Positions 54,592 to 62,696 of a DNA stretch of 64,000 bases are shown here, piece by piece. Position numbers and translations under genes: made by a program. The stretch's first letter is position 1; each line of letters starts with the position of its first letter. Source of the DNA: Herbidospora daliensis (lineage in GTDB: Bacteria; Actinomycetota; Actinomycetes; Streptosporangiales; Streptosporangiaceae); NCBI RefSeq assembly GCF_001570585.1, contig NZ_BBXF01000002.1:930001-994000 (forward strand), in the 5' to 3' direction. Under the pieces are notes generated by a model. That model ran no database searches, was not told the origin of the DNA, and was given only the letters and a program-made list of their open reading frames with translations.

Positions 54592-55086
54592 CGCCAGCCC
54601 CAGCGTCGCCCAGTCGGCCACGTCGTCGTCGTGGTCGGCGGCCAGGCGGCGCAGCGCCGCGACCCCCGCCGGGTCGGCCGGCCGCCCGATGACGTTGGGC
54701 AGCGCGTACGCGGCCCCGTAGCGCACCGTCGCCTCCGAATGCGACGCGAGCTCGATCACCGAGGGCAGCGCCCTCGGGTCGCGCAGATGACCGAAGGCGA
54801 TGAGCACCGAATAGAGCACGCGAGGTTCGGTCTCGCTCGCGGCCAGGAAGCGCAGCACCGGCAAGGTCTTGTCGGCGAACGGCCGGTCACGCCCGAGTTC
54901 CCCCAGAATGTCGACTCCGAGAACTCTCTCCGTCGTCGTGTCGGCGGCGCACAGGCGTCGTGCGGCGGTGAAAGTCTCCAGGTCACCGCGTTGTTGCAGG
55001 GCGGCGATGGCATCCCAGCGGGTCGGGCCGTCCGGGTCTCCATCGGCCAGTGCGGTCTGGATCAGTTCCTCAACAGGTCCCCCCAT
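54541..55086 (-). CDS. HEAT-repeat protein
   Basis: 181 residues made of helical pairs of about 30-36 residues: for example RVLGVDILGELGRDRPFADKTLPVLRFLAAS, RVLYSVLIAFGHLRDPRALPSVIELASHS and TVRYGAAYALPNVIGRPADPAGVAALRRLA. Such HEAT repeats bind proteins or lipoylated/phycobilin substrates. No other domain is seen. Divergent from marP, 111 bp apart, and transcribed away from it. Confidence 0.85.
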   Translation of the reverse strand: MGGPVEELIQTALADGDPDGPTRWDAIAALQQRGDLETFTAARRLCAADTTTERVLGVDILGELGRDRPFADKTLPVLRFLAASETEPRVLYSVLIAFGHLRDPRALPSVIELASHSEATVRYGAAYALPNVIGRPADPAGVAALRRLAADHDDDVADWATLGLALTGGEVHDVRGQVLDP

Positions 55087-55197
55087 GGCGTCACGATATC
55101 GAGTGGACTGCGAAGAACCCGTGCACGAGACCGCGCGTGGCTGGATACGGTTAAGGGTGGTGGCCGGGCCCGGTGGCGATAGAGGTGGAATACAGGC

Positions 55198-56388
55198 GTG
55201 CAAGGCGATCTGCTCGACCTCATCCTGATCGGCCTCATTCTGGCCTTCGCGGTGTCGGGATATCGCCAGGGTTTCATCATCGGCGCGTTCAGCTTCGTGG
55301 GTTTCGCCGGAGGCGCGCTGGTCGGCATGTTCATCGCCCCGCCGATCGCCGGCGCCCTGGTCAACGGTGAGACCGAACGCGCCCTGCTCGCCATCGTCAT
55401 CGTGTTCCTCGCCGCGACGGTCGGCCAGTTCGCGTCCTCGACGATCGGCGCGGTCGTGCGTTCCCACGTCACGTGGGAGCCCGCGCGGGTCATCGACGCC
55501 TTCGGCGGCTCCCTCGCCAGCGGCCTGTCGGTGCTGGTGTTCGCCTGGCTCATCGGCTCGCTCATCATCTCGATGAACTTCCCGCTGCCCAAGCAGCAGG
55601 TGAACGACTCCCTGCTGCTCAAGACGATGGACCAGGCGATGCCCGAGGCCGCCCGCGACCTGACGCGCGGCTTCCGCGAGTTCGTCGACGCCTCGCCGTG
55701 GCCCGAGGTGTTCACCGCGATCGGCGGCGCGCAGTTCGTCGACGTGCCCGCCCCCGACGAGAGCATCATCAACGACCCGCAGCTGGCGCGGGCGCGCCGC
55801 GCGATCGTGAAGGTGCAGGGCACCGCGCCGACGTGCCGCAAGCGCATCGAGGGCACCGGCTTCGCCTATGCCCCCCACCGCATCATGACCAACGCCCACG
55901 TGGTGGCCGGCGTGTCGCAGGACCTGCGGGTGACCGACTACCGGGGCGCCAGCCACGACGCCCGGGTCGTGCTCTACAACCCCGACCGCGACATCGCGGT
56001 CCTCTACGTCGAGTCGCTCGACGTCAACCCGCTCAAGTTCGACATGGCGGCCGAGTCGAAGGACGACGCCATCATCGCGGGCTACCCGAAGGGCCACGGC
56101 TTCACCATCAAGCCGGCCCGCATCCGGGTGAAGCAGCCCGCCGAGTCCTACGACATCTACAACCGCCACACCGTCGACCGCGAGGTCTACGCGATCCGCG
56201 GCGAGGTGCAGCCGGGCAACTCGGGCGGGCCGCTGCTCGCCCCCGACGGGCGGGTCTTCGGCGTCATCTTCGCCGCCGCTACCGACCAGAAGGACACCGG
56301 CTACGCGCTGACGGCCGAAGAGGTGCGCACCGACGCCGAAGACGGCAGCGCGGCCGTCGCCCGGGTCGACACGCAAGACTGCGACTAG
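55198..56388 (+). CDS. marP: MarP-type membrane serine protease
   Basis: 396 residues starting at GTG. Four membrane helices in the first ~125 residues form a CvpA domain, followed by a periplasmic chymotrypsin-like protease. The triad is His234 (TNAHVVAG), Asp263 or 265 (NPDRDIAVL) and Ser342 (PGNSGGPL). Cys213 and Cys395 sit where M. tuberculosis MarP forms its redox-sensing disulfide (Cys214-Cys395), and total length differs by one residue. MarP protects against acid and oxidative stress. GAGGTGG lies about nine bases before the start. Confidence 0.95.
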   Translation: MQGDLLDLILIGLILAFAVSGYRQGFIIGAFSFVGFAGGALVGMFIAPPIAGALVNGETERALLAIVIVFLAATVGQFASSTIGAVVRSHVTWEPARVIDAFGGSLASGLSVLVFAWLIGSLIISMNFPLPKQQVNDSLLLKTMDQAMPEAARDLTRGFREFVDASPWPEVFTAIGGAQFVDVPAPDESIINDPQLARARRAIVKVQGTAPTCRKRIEGTGFAYAPHRIMTNAHVVAGVSQDLRVTDYRGASHDARVVLYNPDRDIAVLYVESLDVNPLKFDMAAESKDDAIIAGYPKGHGFTIKPARIRVKQPAESYDIYNRHTVDREVYAIRGEVQPGNSGGPLLAPDGRVFGVIFAAATDQKDTGYALTAEEVRTDAEDGSAAVARVDTQDCD

Positions 56389-57059
56389 GCGATCGTCGCC
56401 TCTATGCCGTCGAGCAGCCAGGTCAGGCCGCGCTCGAAGCTCTCGTCCCAGTCGTCCGAGGCGGTCAGCGGGCCGTGGGCGGCCAGGGCCGGATAGCGGT
56501 CGCGCTGGTGGTCCATGTGCTCGCGGGCGGCGTCGCGGGTCTCGGCGTCGGCGTTGAGCAGCCAGGTCGCCTGCATGAGGGCCGAGCCGACGACGAAGTT
56601 CGACAACCCGAACGCGGCGGCCGTGAGGTGGGGCTCGACGACGCCCGCTCCGATGAGGGCGGCGTACAGGAAATCGCTTCTGGCCAGCACGTTCGGCCCC
56701 AGCATCGGGCGGCCCAGTAGCCCGGCCGACCAGGGGTAGCGCAGCAGGGTGGCCCGCCAGTCGCCGATCAGCCGGGTGACGCCGGCGCGCCATTCCTGAT
56801 CTTCGGGGATCGGGACGGCGGCGAAGATCGCGTCGAGGGCGAGGTCGAGCACGTCGTCTTTGGTCTTGACGTGCCAGTAGAGGGTGGTCGAGCCGGTGCC
56901 GAGCCGCTCGGCCAGCCGCCGCATGGTCAGCCGGTCGGGCCCTTCGGCGTCGAGCAGGGCCACGGCCTCCTCGACGATGCGCTGCCTGCTCAGCGGGGGG
57001 CCACCCCGTTCTTCGCGGCTGGACGACCTCAGCCACACCCCACCGGTTCTCGCGTTCAC
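56385..57059 (-). CDS. TetR/AcrR-family repressor with TetR_C_1-type ligand domain
   Basis: 224 residues. Helix-turn-helix in LSRQRIVEEAVALLDAEGPDRLTMRRLAERLGTGSTTLYWHVKTKDDVLDLALDAIFA, followed by a longer helical ligand domain (DWRATLLRYPWSAGLLGRPML) like that of the tetracycline repressor. Its stop overlaps marP by four bases, and its start is 76 bp from the divergent ABC-F gene, which it may control. GTG start at 57059 is assumed. Confidence 0.9.
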   Translation of the reverse strand: MNARTGGVWLRSSSREERGGPPLSRQRIVEEAVALLDAEGPDRLTMRRLAERLGTGSTTLYWHVKTKDDVLDLALDAIFAAVPIPEDQEWRAGVTRLIGDWRATLLRYPWSAGLLGRPMLGPNVLARSDFLYAALIGAGVVEPHLTAAAFGLSNFVVGSALMQATWLLNADAETRDAAREHMDHQRDRYPALAAHGPLTASDDWDESFERGLTWLLDGIEATIA

Positions 57060-57074
57060 CTGGCCGAGTCTAGT

Positions 57075-57134
57075 ATGACGTTCGAGTACCGGATCGTTGG
57101 TCCGGTTACTGGAACAACGATCCGGTGGAGGTGA
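57075..57134 (+). other. possible leader peptide ORF ahead of ABC-F
   Basis: ATG 57075 opens a 19-codon ORF (starting MTFEYRIVGP) whose TGA (57132-57134) overlaps the GGAGGTGAG ribosome-binding region and ends one base before the ABC-F ATG. No ribosome-binding site is evident for it. Its codons cover the inverted repeat, as in ribosome-stalling attenuators, but this is inference. Confidence 0.3.
57088..57126. repeat. 12-bp perfect inverted repeat upstream of ABC-F
   Basis: ACCGGATCGTTG (57088-57099) and its exact complement CAACGATCCGGT (57115-57126) flank a 15-base loop that is itself partly symmetric. The right arm directly abuts the GGAGGTGAG Shine-Dalgarno. It may be a TetR operator or an RNA hairpin. 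Confidence 0.65.
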
Positions 57135-57135
57135 G

Positions 57136-58722
57136 ATGCCGGGACACGTCGACGTCGACCGCCTGAGTTATGTCCTGCCTGACGGTCGCCTGCTGCTCAA
57201 CGAGGTGTCGTTCCGGGTGGGCGACGGGGTGAAGGCGGGCCTCGTCGGGCCGAACGGCGCGGGCAAGACCACCCTTCTGCGGCTGATCGCCGGTGACCTG
57301 CGGCCCGACGACGGCCGGGTGGCGCAGAGCGGCGGGCTCGGCGTCATGCGGCAGTTCGTCGGCGACATCCGCGACCGCAGCACCGTCCACGACCTGCTGC
57401 TCTCGGTCGCGCCCCGGCAGGTCCGGGACGCGGCCGCCGCCGTGTCGGCGGCCGAGACGGCGCTGGCCGCCCGCGACGACGAGGCGGCCCAGCTCGGCTA
57501 CGCGCAGGCCGTCGCCGACTACGCCGACGCCGGCGGCTACGCCATGGAGACCGTCTGGGACGTGTGCGCGACCGCCGCGATGGGGCTGCCCTTCGACGCG
57601 GTCCGCGGGCGGCCGGTCACGACCCTGTCGGGAGGGGAGCAGAAACGCCTCGTCCTGGAGGCCCTGCTCCGCGGCCCCGACGAGGTGCTGCTGCTCGACG
57701 AGCCCGACAACTACCTCGACGTCGCCGGGAAGTCGTGGCTGGAGGGCCGCCTGGCCGCCTCGGCCAAGACGGTGCTGCTGGTCTCCCACGACCGGCAGCT
57801 GCTCGCGAACGTGGCCGACCGCGTCGTCACCGTGGAGGACCGCGGCGTGTGGATCCACGGCGGCGGCTTCGCGACCTACGCCGCCGCCCGCGCCGACCGC
57901 ATCGACCGGCTGGAGGAGCGCCGCCGCCGCTGGGACGAGGAGCACGCCAAGCTCCGGCGGCTCGTGCACACCCTGCGGCAGACGTCGGCCAACAACGACG
58001 CCCTCTCGTCGGCCTACCGCGCCGCCCGCACCCGGCTCGGCCGGTTCGAGCAGGCCGGCCCGCCCGAACGCGCGCCGAAGGCGCAGAACGTGCGCATCCG
58101 GCTACGTGGCGGCCGGACCGGGAAACGCGCCGTGACCTGCGAAGGGCTGGAGCTGGCCGGGCTGACCGAGCCGTTCGACGCGGAGGTCTGGTTCGGCGAG
58201 CGGGTGGGCGTGCTGGGCGCCAACGGGTCGGGCAAGTCGACGTTCCTGCAAGCCGTCGAGTCGGCGTACGAGAAGACGCGCCCGGAGGTCCGGCTCGGGG
58301 CGCGGGTGCGGCCCGGCCGCTTCGTGCAGACCCACGCCCGGCCCGACCTGCACGGACGCCGGCCGGTCGAGCTGGTCATGGCGGCCGACACGCTGATCCT
58401 GAACGAGGCGATGGCCGCGCTGGCGCGCTACGAACTCGCGCCCGCCGCCAACCAGCTCTTCGAGACCCTGTCGGGCGGGCAGCAGGCGCGCCTGCAGATC
58501 CTCCTGCTGGAGTTGTCGGGGGCGACGTTGCTGCTGCTCGACGAGCCCACCGACAACCTCGACCTGGCCGGGGCCGAGGCGCTGCAACAGGGCTTGGCGG
58601 GTTTCACCGGCACGGTGCTGGCGGTGACCCACGACCGGTGGTTCGCGGCCGACTTCGACCGGTTCCTGATCTTCGGAGCCGACGGGACCGTTCACGAGAG
58701 CGCCGAACCTGTTTGGACGTGA
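57136..58722 (+). CDS. ABC-F family ATPase
   Basis: 528 residues with two ABC domains in one chain and no membrane helices. First domain: Walker A GPNGAGKTT, signature LSGGEQKRL, Walker B VLLLDEPDNYLD. Second: GANGSGKST, LSGGQQARL and LLLLDEPTDNLD. The domains are joined by a ~90-residue arginine-rich linker (LEERRRRWDEEHAKLRRLVHTLRQ). ABC-F proteins bind the ribosomal E site; some protect against macrolides, lincosamides or streptogramins. The adjacent TetR and the leader/hairpin fit drug induction. Excellent GGAGGTGAG before ATG. Confidence 0.94.
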   Translation: MPGHVDVDRLSYVLPDGRLLLNEVSFRVGDGVKAGLVGPNGAGKTTLLRLIAGDLRPDDGRVAQSGGLGVMRQFVGDIRDRSTVHDLLLSVAPRQVRDAAAAVSAAETALAARDDEAAQLGYAQAVADYADAGGYAMETVWDVCATAAMGLPFDAVRGRPVTTLSGGEQKRLVLEALLRGPDEVLLLDEPDNYLDVAGKSWLEGRLAASAKTVLLVSHDRQLLANVADRVVTVEDRGVWIHGGGFATYAAARADRIDRLEERRRRWDEEHAKLRRLVHTLRQTSANNDALSSAYRAARTRLGRFEQAGPPERAPKAQNVRIRLRGGRTGKRAVTCEGLELAGLTEPFDAEVWFGERVGVLGANGSGKSTFLQAVESAYEKTRPEVRLGARVRPGRFVQTHARPDLHGRRPVELVMAADTLILNEAMAALARYELAPAANQLFETLSGGQQARLQILLLELSGATLLLLDEPTDNLDLAGAEALQQGLAGFTGTVLAVTHDRWFAADFDRFLIFGADGTVHESAEPVWT

Positions 58723-59688
58723 TCACTCCGACGAGGCGACCACGGCGTCTCCGGTGCGGCTGCGGTAGTAGAGCACCGACTTGCCCGCCCGGCGGCGCTC
58801 GATCAGCCCCGCGTCGAGCAGCACCTTCAGATGCCGCCCCACCGAACCGAGCCCCTGCCCGGTCAGCGCGACGAGCTGGGTCGTGCTCTTGGGCGTGTCG
58901 AGCAGGACGAGCACGGTGGCGCGGGCGCCACCCAGCAGCCGACCGAGCGGCGCGGAGACCTCGCGCACCTCGGTGAGCACGCCCGCGGCCGGATAGATCA
59001 CCGCATACCGGTGCGGATGCTCCCAGGCCACCCACCTGTGCCGGGGCGTGACCGGCACGAACATGAGCCGCGCCGTCGTGAGGTCGCGCGGCGGGTTGCT
59101 GGTCGTGTTGATCTGCAACCGGCTGTCGCCCAGCCAGCGCATGCCCGGCCGCATGTCGTTGAGCGCCGCCTCCCAGCCGCCCATGCTGAGACTGCCGATC
59201 CGCCCGATGATGTCGGCTTCGAGGATGCGCCTGCGCCGATCCCAGGTGGGCTCGACCGCTTCCTGCCACACCCATTCCAGTACGTCGGCTGCCCGCGCGG
59301 CCAGGTCGTCACGGCGCAGCGGGCCGGGCAGCATCCTGCCGAGGGAGACCTCGAGGTCGGCGAAGACGACGTCGGGCGGGGTGGCACGGATGGTGGCGAC
59401 CTCGTCCGCGAACGTCGGCTCCCCCGTACCGGTCGGCGCCGGGACGAGGAAGTCGGCGACCCACTCGGGCCCGTTCGCGGCCCGCATCAGCAGGTCGTCG
59501 AGGGGGTCGGCGGCGAGACGGGCCTTGAACCGGTCGGCATGGCGGTCGAACCAGTGCCGCTCGCCGTGGTGGGCGGGGTGGGCGTGGCCCAGGGCGAACA
59601 TGCACGCGGTGGTCTCAGCGAGCGGCGAGACCACGAACCTACTCCCGGCCAACGTGTCAGCCCCGACCTGCCACCAGCCCATACACAA
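58723..59688 (-). CDS. ArsR-like winged-helix regulator with N-terminal DUF5937-type domain
   Basis: 321 residues. The C-terminal ~80 residues form an ArsR-type winged helix (STTQLVALTGQGLGSVGRHLKVLLDAGLIERRRAGKSVLYYRS), and the first ~240 form a helical domain rich in tryptophan and arginine (VLEWVWQEAVEPTWDRRRRILEADIIGRIGSLSMGGWEAALNDM) found in actinomycete regulators of unknown ligand. No metal-binding cysteine pair is seen. Its stop is 1 bp after the ABC-F stop (convergent). Upstream lies the 16-bp repeat region. Confidence 0.88.
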   Translation of the reverse strand: MCMGWWQVGADTLAGSRFVVSPLAETTACMFALGHAHPAHHGERHWFDRHADRFKARLAADPLDDLLMRAANGPEWVADFLVPAPTGTGEPTFADEVATIRATPPDVVFADLEVSLGRMLPGPLRRDDLAARAADVLEWVWQEAVEPTWDRRRRILEADIIGRIGSLSMGGWEAALNDMRPGMRWLGDSRLQINTTSNPPRDLTTARLMFVPVTPRHRWVAWEHPHRYAVIYPAAGVLTEVREVSAPLGRLLGGARATVLVLLDTPKSTTQLVALTGQGLGSVGRHLKVLLDAGLIERRRAGKSVLYYRSRTGDAVVASSE

Positions 59689-59735
59689 CCCCCGAACCGA
59701 CTTGCCCGTTCCGTGTGAGACCCACAGATTGTTAC

Positions 59736-59894
59736 CTCGCGCAGATTGTTGCCTCTCGCGTGTTGCCCTGCGTCACTGCTGTTCTGCGCGGAGGTAGCCC
59801 TGCGCGGGTGTGCTTCTGCGCGGAGGTAGCCCTGCGCGGAGGTAGCCCTGCGCGGGTGTTGTTCTGCGCGGGTGTTTTCTGCGCCTCTGTTGTC
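59736..59894. repeat. tandem array with 16-bp period
   Basis: About nine to ten units, each mostly 16 bp long, run head-to-tail. The best three copies (59784-59799, 59816-59831, 59832-59847) read CTGCGCGGAGGTAGCC; others (59800, 59848, 59864) begin CTGCGCGGGTGT and then vary; outer units (59753, 59768, 59879) are more diverged. The period is not a multiple of three and no gene fits, so it is non-coding. It lies in a ~500-bp gap between the ArsR-like gene (59688) and the MFS gene (60190). The rest of the gap (59895-60180) has no gene, only the hairpin below. Confidence 0.85.
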
Positions 59895-60130
59895 CTAACC
59901 GGGCTGGCCTCGGGCTGGCGTTGCTCTTGGCCGGTTCTCGCCCCGCGCCGCCTGTCGTCTGGCGATGGTTTCACCGGACCCTCCCAGCGGTCTGCCTGTG
60001 GGGACGTTGGCGTGATCTCTGGGTAGGCCGCGCCTTGCATCTGGGCATATCTCGCCTCTTGGTGTGAGGTGTCTGACATCCACCGCTTTCGGCCTGGCCA
60101 CCCTTCGTTTCAGGCCCTTCAGGGGTTGTC

Positions 60131-60150
60131 GTTTCGCGTTCGGGCGAAAC
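60131..60150. promoter_or_regulatory. hairpin upstream of MFS gene
   Basis: GTTTCGC (60131-60137) and GCGAAAC (60144-60150) are perfect inverted repeats with a 6-base loop, ending about 40 bp before the MFS start. It may be an operator or leader hairpin. Confidence 0.35.
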
Positions 60151-60189
60151 ATTACCCCGTCTGACCTGCGGGGATGGAATGTGCTCCTC

Positions 60190-61398
60190 ATGCGTACATA
60201 TCGGGAGTTGTTCGCTACCAAGGAGTTCGCGCCGCTCTTCGCGACGTCCACGTTGCAGGTGGTGGCGTCGACGATCGGGAACCTCGCGCTCGGGACGCTC
60301 GTGTTCGAGGCGACCGGGTCGCCGTTGTTGTCGGCGCTGGCCATGTTCGGACCGCTGCTCGCGCAGGTGGTCGGGGCGACGTTGCTGATGTCGGCGGCCG
60401 ATCGGCTGCCGCCGCGGATGGCGCTCGCGGGGCTGGCTCTCGTCTTCGGGCTCGCCTCGGCCGTGCAGGCCGTTCCCGATCTGCCAATGGCGGTGCGGTT
60501 CGGCGTGCTCGTCGTGGTCGGCGTCGTCGCGTCGGTCGGGGGCGGGGTGCGCTATGGGCTGCTGAACGAGATTCTCACGCGAGACGGGTTCCTGCTCGGG
60601 CGCTCGGTGCTGAACATGGCCGTCGGCGGTTCGCAGATCGCCGGGTTCGCGGCCGGGGGGCTGCTGGTCGCGCTGCTGACCCCGGTGCAGACGCTGCTGG
60701 TCAGCGCGGCGCTGGAGTTCGTCGCGGTGCTCGTCGTGCTGCTCGGGTTGTCGAAGCGGCCGCCGCGCGCTTCCGGGCGGCCGTCGGTGGCGGAGACGTG
60801 GCAGGGGAACTCGCGGTTGTGGGCGTCGCGGCCTCGGCGGTACGTCTTCCTGGCCCTCTGGGTGCCGAACGGGCTGATCGTGGGGTGCGAATCCCTCTAT
60901 GTCGCGTACGACCCCGGCAGCGCCGGGGTGCTGTTCGCGTTCGCGGCCTTCGGCATGCTGATCGGCGACACGCTCGTCGGGCGGTTCATCCCGGCCGGGT
61001 GGCGCGAACGGCTGGGGGCGCCGATGCGGCTGCTGCTCGCCGTGCCCTACCTGGTGTTCTTCACCGGTCCGCCGATCGGGGTCGCGGTCGCGGCGGTGAC
61101 CCTCGCCTCCATCGGCTACGCCGCCAGCCTGCTCCTCCAGGAACGGCTGATGGCCCTCACCCCCGACGACCTCAGCGGGCACGCCCTCGGGCTGAACGGC
61201 TCGGGGATGATGGTCATGCAGGGGGTGGGCGCGGCGGTGGCGGGAGCGGTGGCGCAGTTCAGCAGTCCGGCCATGGCCATGACGGTGATGGCCGTGGCCT
61301 CGGTCGCCGTCACGCTGGCCCTGGCTCCGGGCCTGCGGCTAGACCCGGGCTCCCAGGGCGGTCAGGAGGTCGGTGCTCGACCTGGCGCGGGCGGCTAG
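60190..61398 (+). CDS. MFS transporter (DHA3-type)
   Basis: 402 residues with twelve membrane segments; N-terminus YRELFATKEFAPLFATSTLQVVASTIGNLALGTLVFEATGSPL is the usual start of DHA3/enterobactin-exporter-like MFS proteins. It probably exports a peptide, siderophore or macrolide-like compound. ATG 60190 was chosen; GTG 60181 in the same frame has a better GGA spacing. Its 3' end overlaps the convergent DUF309 gene by 60 bp. Confidence 0.88.
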   Translation: MRTYRELFATKEFAPLFATSTLQVVASTIGNLALGTLVFEATGSPLLSALAMFGPLLAQVVGATLLMSAADRLPPRMALAGLALVFGLASAVQAVPDLPMAVRFGVLVVVGVVASVGGGVRYGLLNEILTRDGFLLGRSVLNMAVGGSQIAGFAAGGLLVALLTPVQTLLVSAALEFVAVLVVLLGLSKRPPRASGRPSVAETWQGNSRLWASRPRRYVFLALWVPNGLIVGCESLYVAYDPGSAGVLFAFAAFGMLIGDTLVGRFIPAGWRERLGAPMRLLLAVPYLVFFTGPPIGVAVAAVTLASIGYAASLLLQERLMALTPDDLSGHALGLNGSGMMVMQGVGAAVAGAVAQFSSPAMAMTVMAVASVAVTLALAPGLRLDPGSQGGQEVGARPGAGG

Positions 61399-61773
61399 CG
61401 TCGGGTTGATTGCGTAGGGGTGGCCCTCGATCGGGGTCAGGCGTTCGGCGCCTCGTTCGAGCAGGGTTTCCGCGCCGCGTGGGTTGCCTCGTTGCAGGTG
61501 GGTCAGGCCGACGCAGATCTGTGCCAGGCCCTGCCACAGGTCTCGTTCTTCTGGCGGGCAGCACTTCCAGCGGCCTTCGAAGATCTCGTGGGCGTGGAAC
61601 GGGCGGTCGAGACGCAACATCTCGACGCCGTCGGCTACCGCCTGCTCCGCTGTGGGGGCGTAGTCGTCGGGCACGCGGTCGACGCCCTCGGCGCCGTGGG
61701 GCAGTGGGCGGCCGTAGGCGTCACGGGGGCGGGCGTTGCGGGCCCGGCCCTCGGCGTCGCGGTCGCGGGTCAT
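61339..61773 (-). CDS. DUF309 protein
   Basis: 144 residues. The core ADGVEMLRLDRPFHAHEIFEGRWKCCPPEERDLWQGLAQICVGLTHLQRGNPRGAETLLERGAERL is the DUF309 helical-bundle signature, with the His-Ala-His-Glu sequence that may bind metal. Function unknown. Its start overlaps the alpha/beta hydrolase stop by four bases (ATGA), so it is the third gene of a run from the holin-like protein. Confidence 0.85.
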   Translation of the reverse strand: MTRDRDAEGRARNARPRDAYGRPLPHGAEGVDRVPDDYAPTAEQAVADGVEMLRLDRPFHAHEIFEGRWKCCPPEERDLWQGLAQICVGLTHLQRGNPRGAETLLERGAERLTPIEGHPYAINPTLAARARSSTDLLTALGARV

Positions 61774-62696
61774 CGGTCGGGCTCGGGGTCGGCCAGCCAG
61801 GAGGTCAGCTCGGTGTTGAAGACGTCGGGGCGTTCCTCGTGGGGGAAGTGGCCGGCGCCTTCTATCAGCCGCCAGCGGTAGGGGGCCGCGACGTACTGGC
61901 CCGAACCCTGGGCGGTGCGGGGCAGCATGCACGGGTCGAGCGCGCCGTGGAGCTGCAACGTCGGGGCCTCGACCTCGCGGCGCATCTGGCGGGCGTAGCG
62001 GCGGCCGTCGGGGCGCAGCTGTGAGCGGGCGAACCAGCGGTGGTATTCCAGGGCGCAGTGGGCCGAGGCCGGGATCTGGAAGACGTCCTGGTAGACCGGG
62101 TTGAGCTCCTCCGACGGCCAGGCCGGGCCCGACCACGCGTCGAGCAGGCGGCCGACGCGGGCGGCGTTCTTGCGGGTCAGCCGGTGTTCGGGCACGAGCG
62201 GCAGCTGGAAGCCGAACGCGTGGCCGCTGGCCCGCAGCTGCTTCGGATCGGTGAGCACGGCCCGGCGCAGCCGCAGCGGGTGGGGGGCCGACACGACCAC
62301 CAGGCGGCGCACGAACTTGGCGTCGCGCGCGGCCATCGTCCAGCCCATCCAGCCGCCCCAGCCGTGGCCGACGACGATCGCGCCGGTCTCGCCCATGGCC
62401 CTGATCAGGCCCGCCGCGTCGCCGGCCAGGGTCGGCAGGTCGTATCCCCGGGGCGGCTTGTCGCTGGCGCCGTAACCCCGGAGATCGACCGCGACCGCCC
62501 GGTAGCCCGCCGCCGGCAGGGCCTCCAGCTGGTGCCGCCACGTCCACCAGAACTGCGGGAAGCCGTGGAGCAGCAGGACGAGCGGGCCTTCACCGGCCTC
62601 CACCACGTGGAAGCGGGTGCCCCCGGCGTGGATCCAGCGGTGCTCCCACGGGCCCTCGGCCCGGACCAGCTGGTTCTCCTCCGGGGCCTGTTTCAT
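61770..62696 (-). CDS. alpha/beta hydrolase (EphE-like), nucleophile replaced by Gly
   Basis: 308 residues. The fold markers HGFPQFWWTWRHQL (oxyanion region), the DLRGYGASDKP loop and GAGHFPHEERP (catalytic His) match epoxide hydrolases. The nucleophile elbow reads VVGHGWGGWMG, so the position normally Asp in GHDWGG is Gly. Either it is inactive or it uses another mechanism. Positioned like Rv3670 (ephE) next to a holin-like membrane protein, but separated from marP here by 5.4 kb. It overlaps both neighbours by four bases. Confidence 0.85.
   Translation of the reverse strand: MKQAPEENQLVRAEGPWEHRWIHAGGTRFHVVEAGEGPLVLLLHGFPQFWWTWRHQLEALPAAGYRAVAVDLRGYGASDKPPRGYDLPTLAGDAAGLIRAMGETGAIVVGHGWGGWMGWTMAARDAKFVRRLVVVSAPHPLRLRRAVLTDPKQLRASGHAFGFQLPLVPEHRLTRKNAARVGRLLDAWSGPAWPSEELNPVYQDVFQIPASAHCALEYHRWFARSQLRPDGRRYARQMRREVEAPTLQLHGALDPCMLPRTAQGSGQYVAAPYRWRLIEGAGHFPHEERPDVFNTELTSWLADPEPDR

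Noticed and set aside
57055-57076. TTCACC/TAGTAT as a promoter for ABC-F
   Set aside because: Spacing between the two hexamers is only ten bases, too short for a sigma-70-type promoter.
59715-60026. Open frames (103 codons plus, 115 codons minus) through the 16-bp repeat
   Set aside because: They only translate the non-coding array (period not divisible by three) and have no domain, ribosome-binding site or conserved start.
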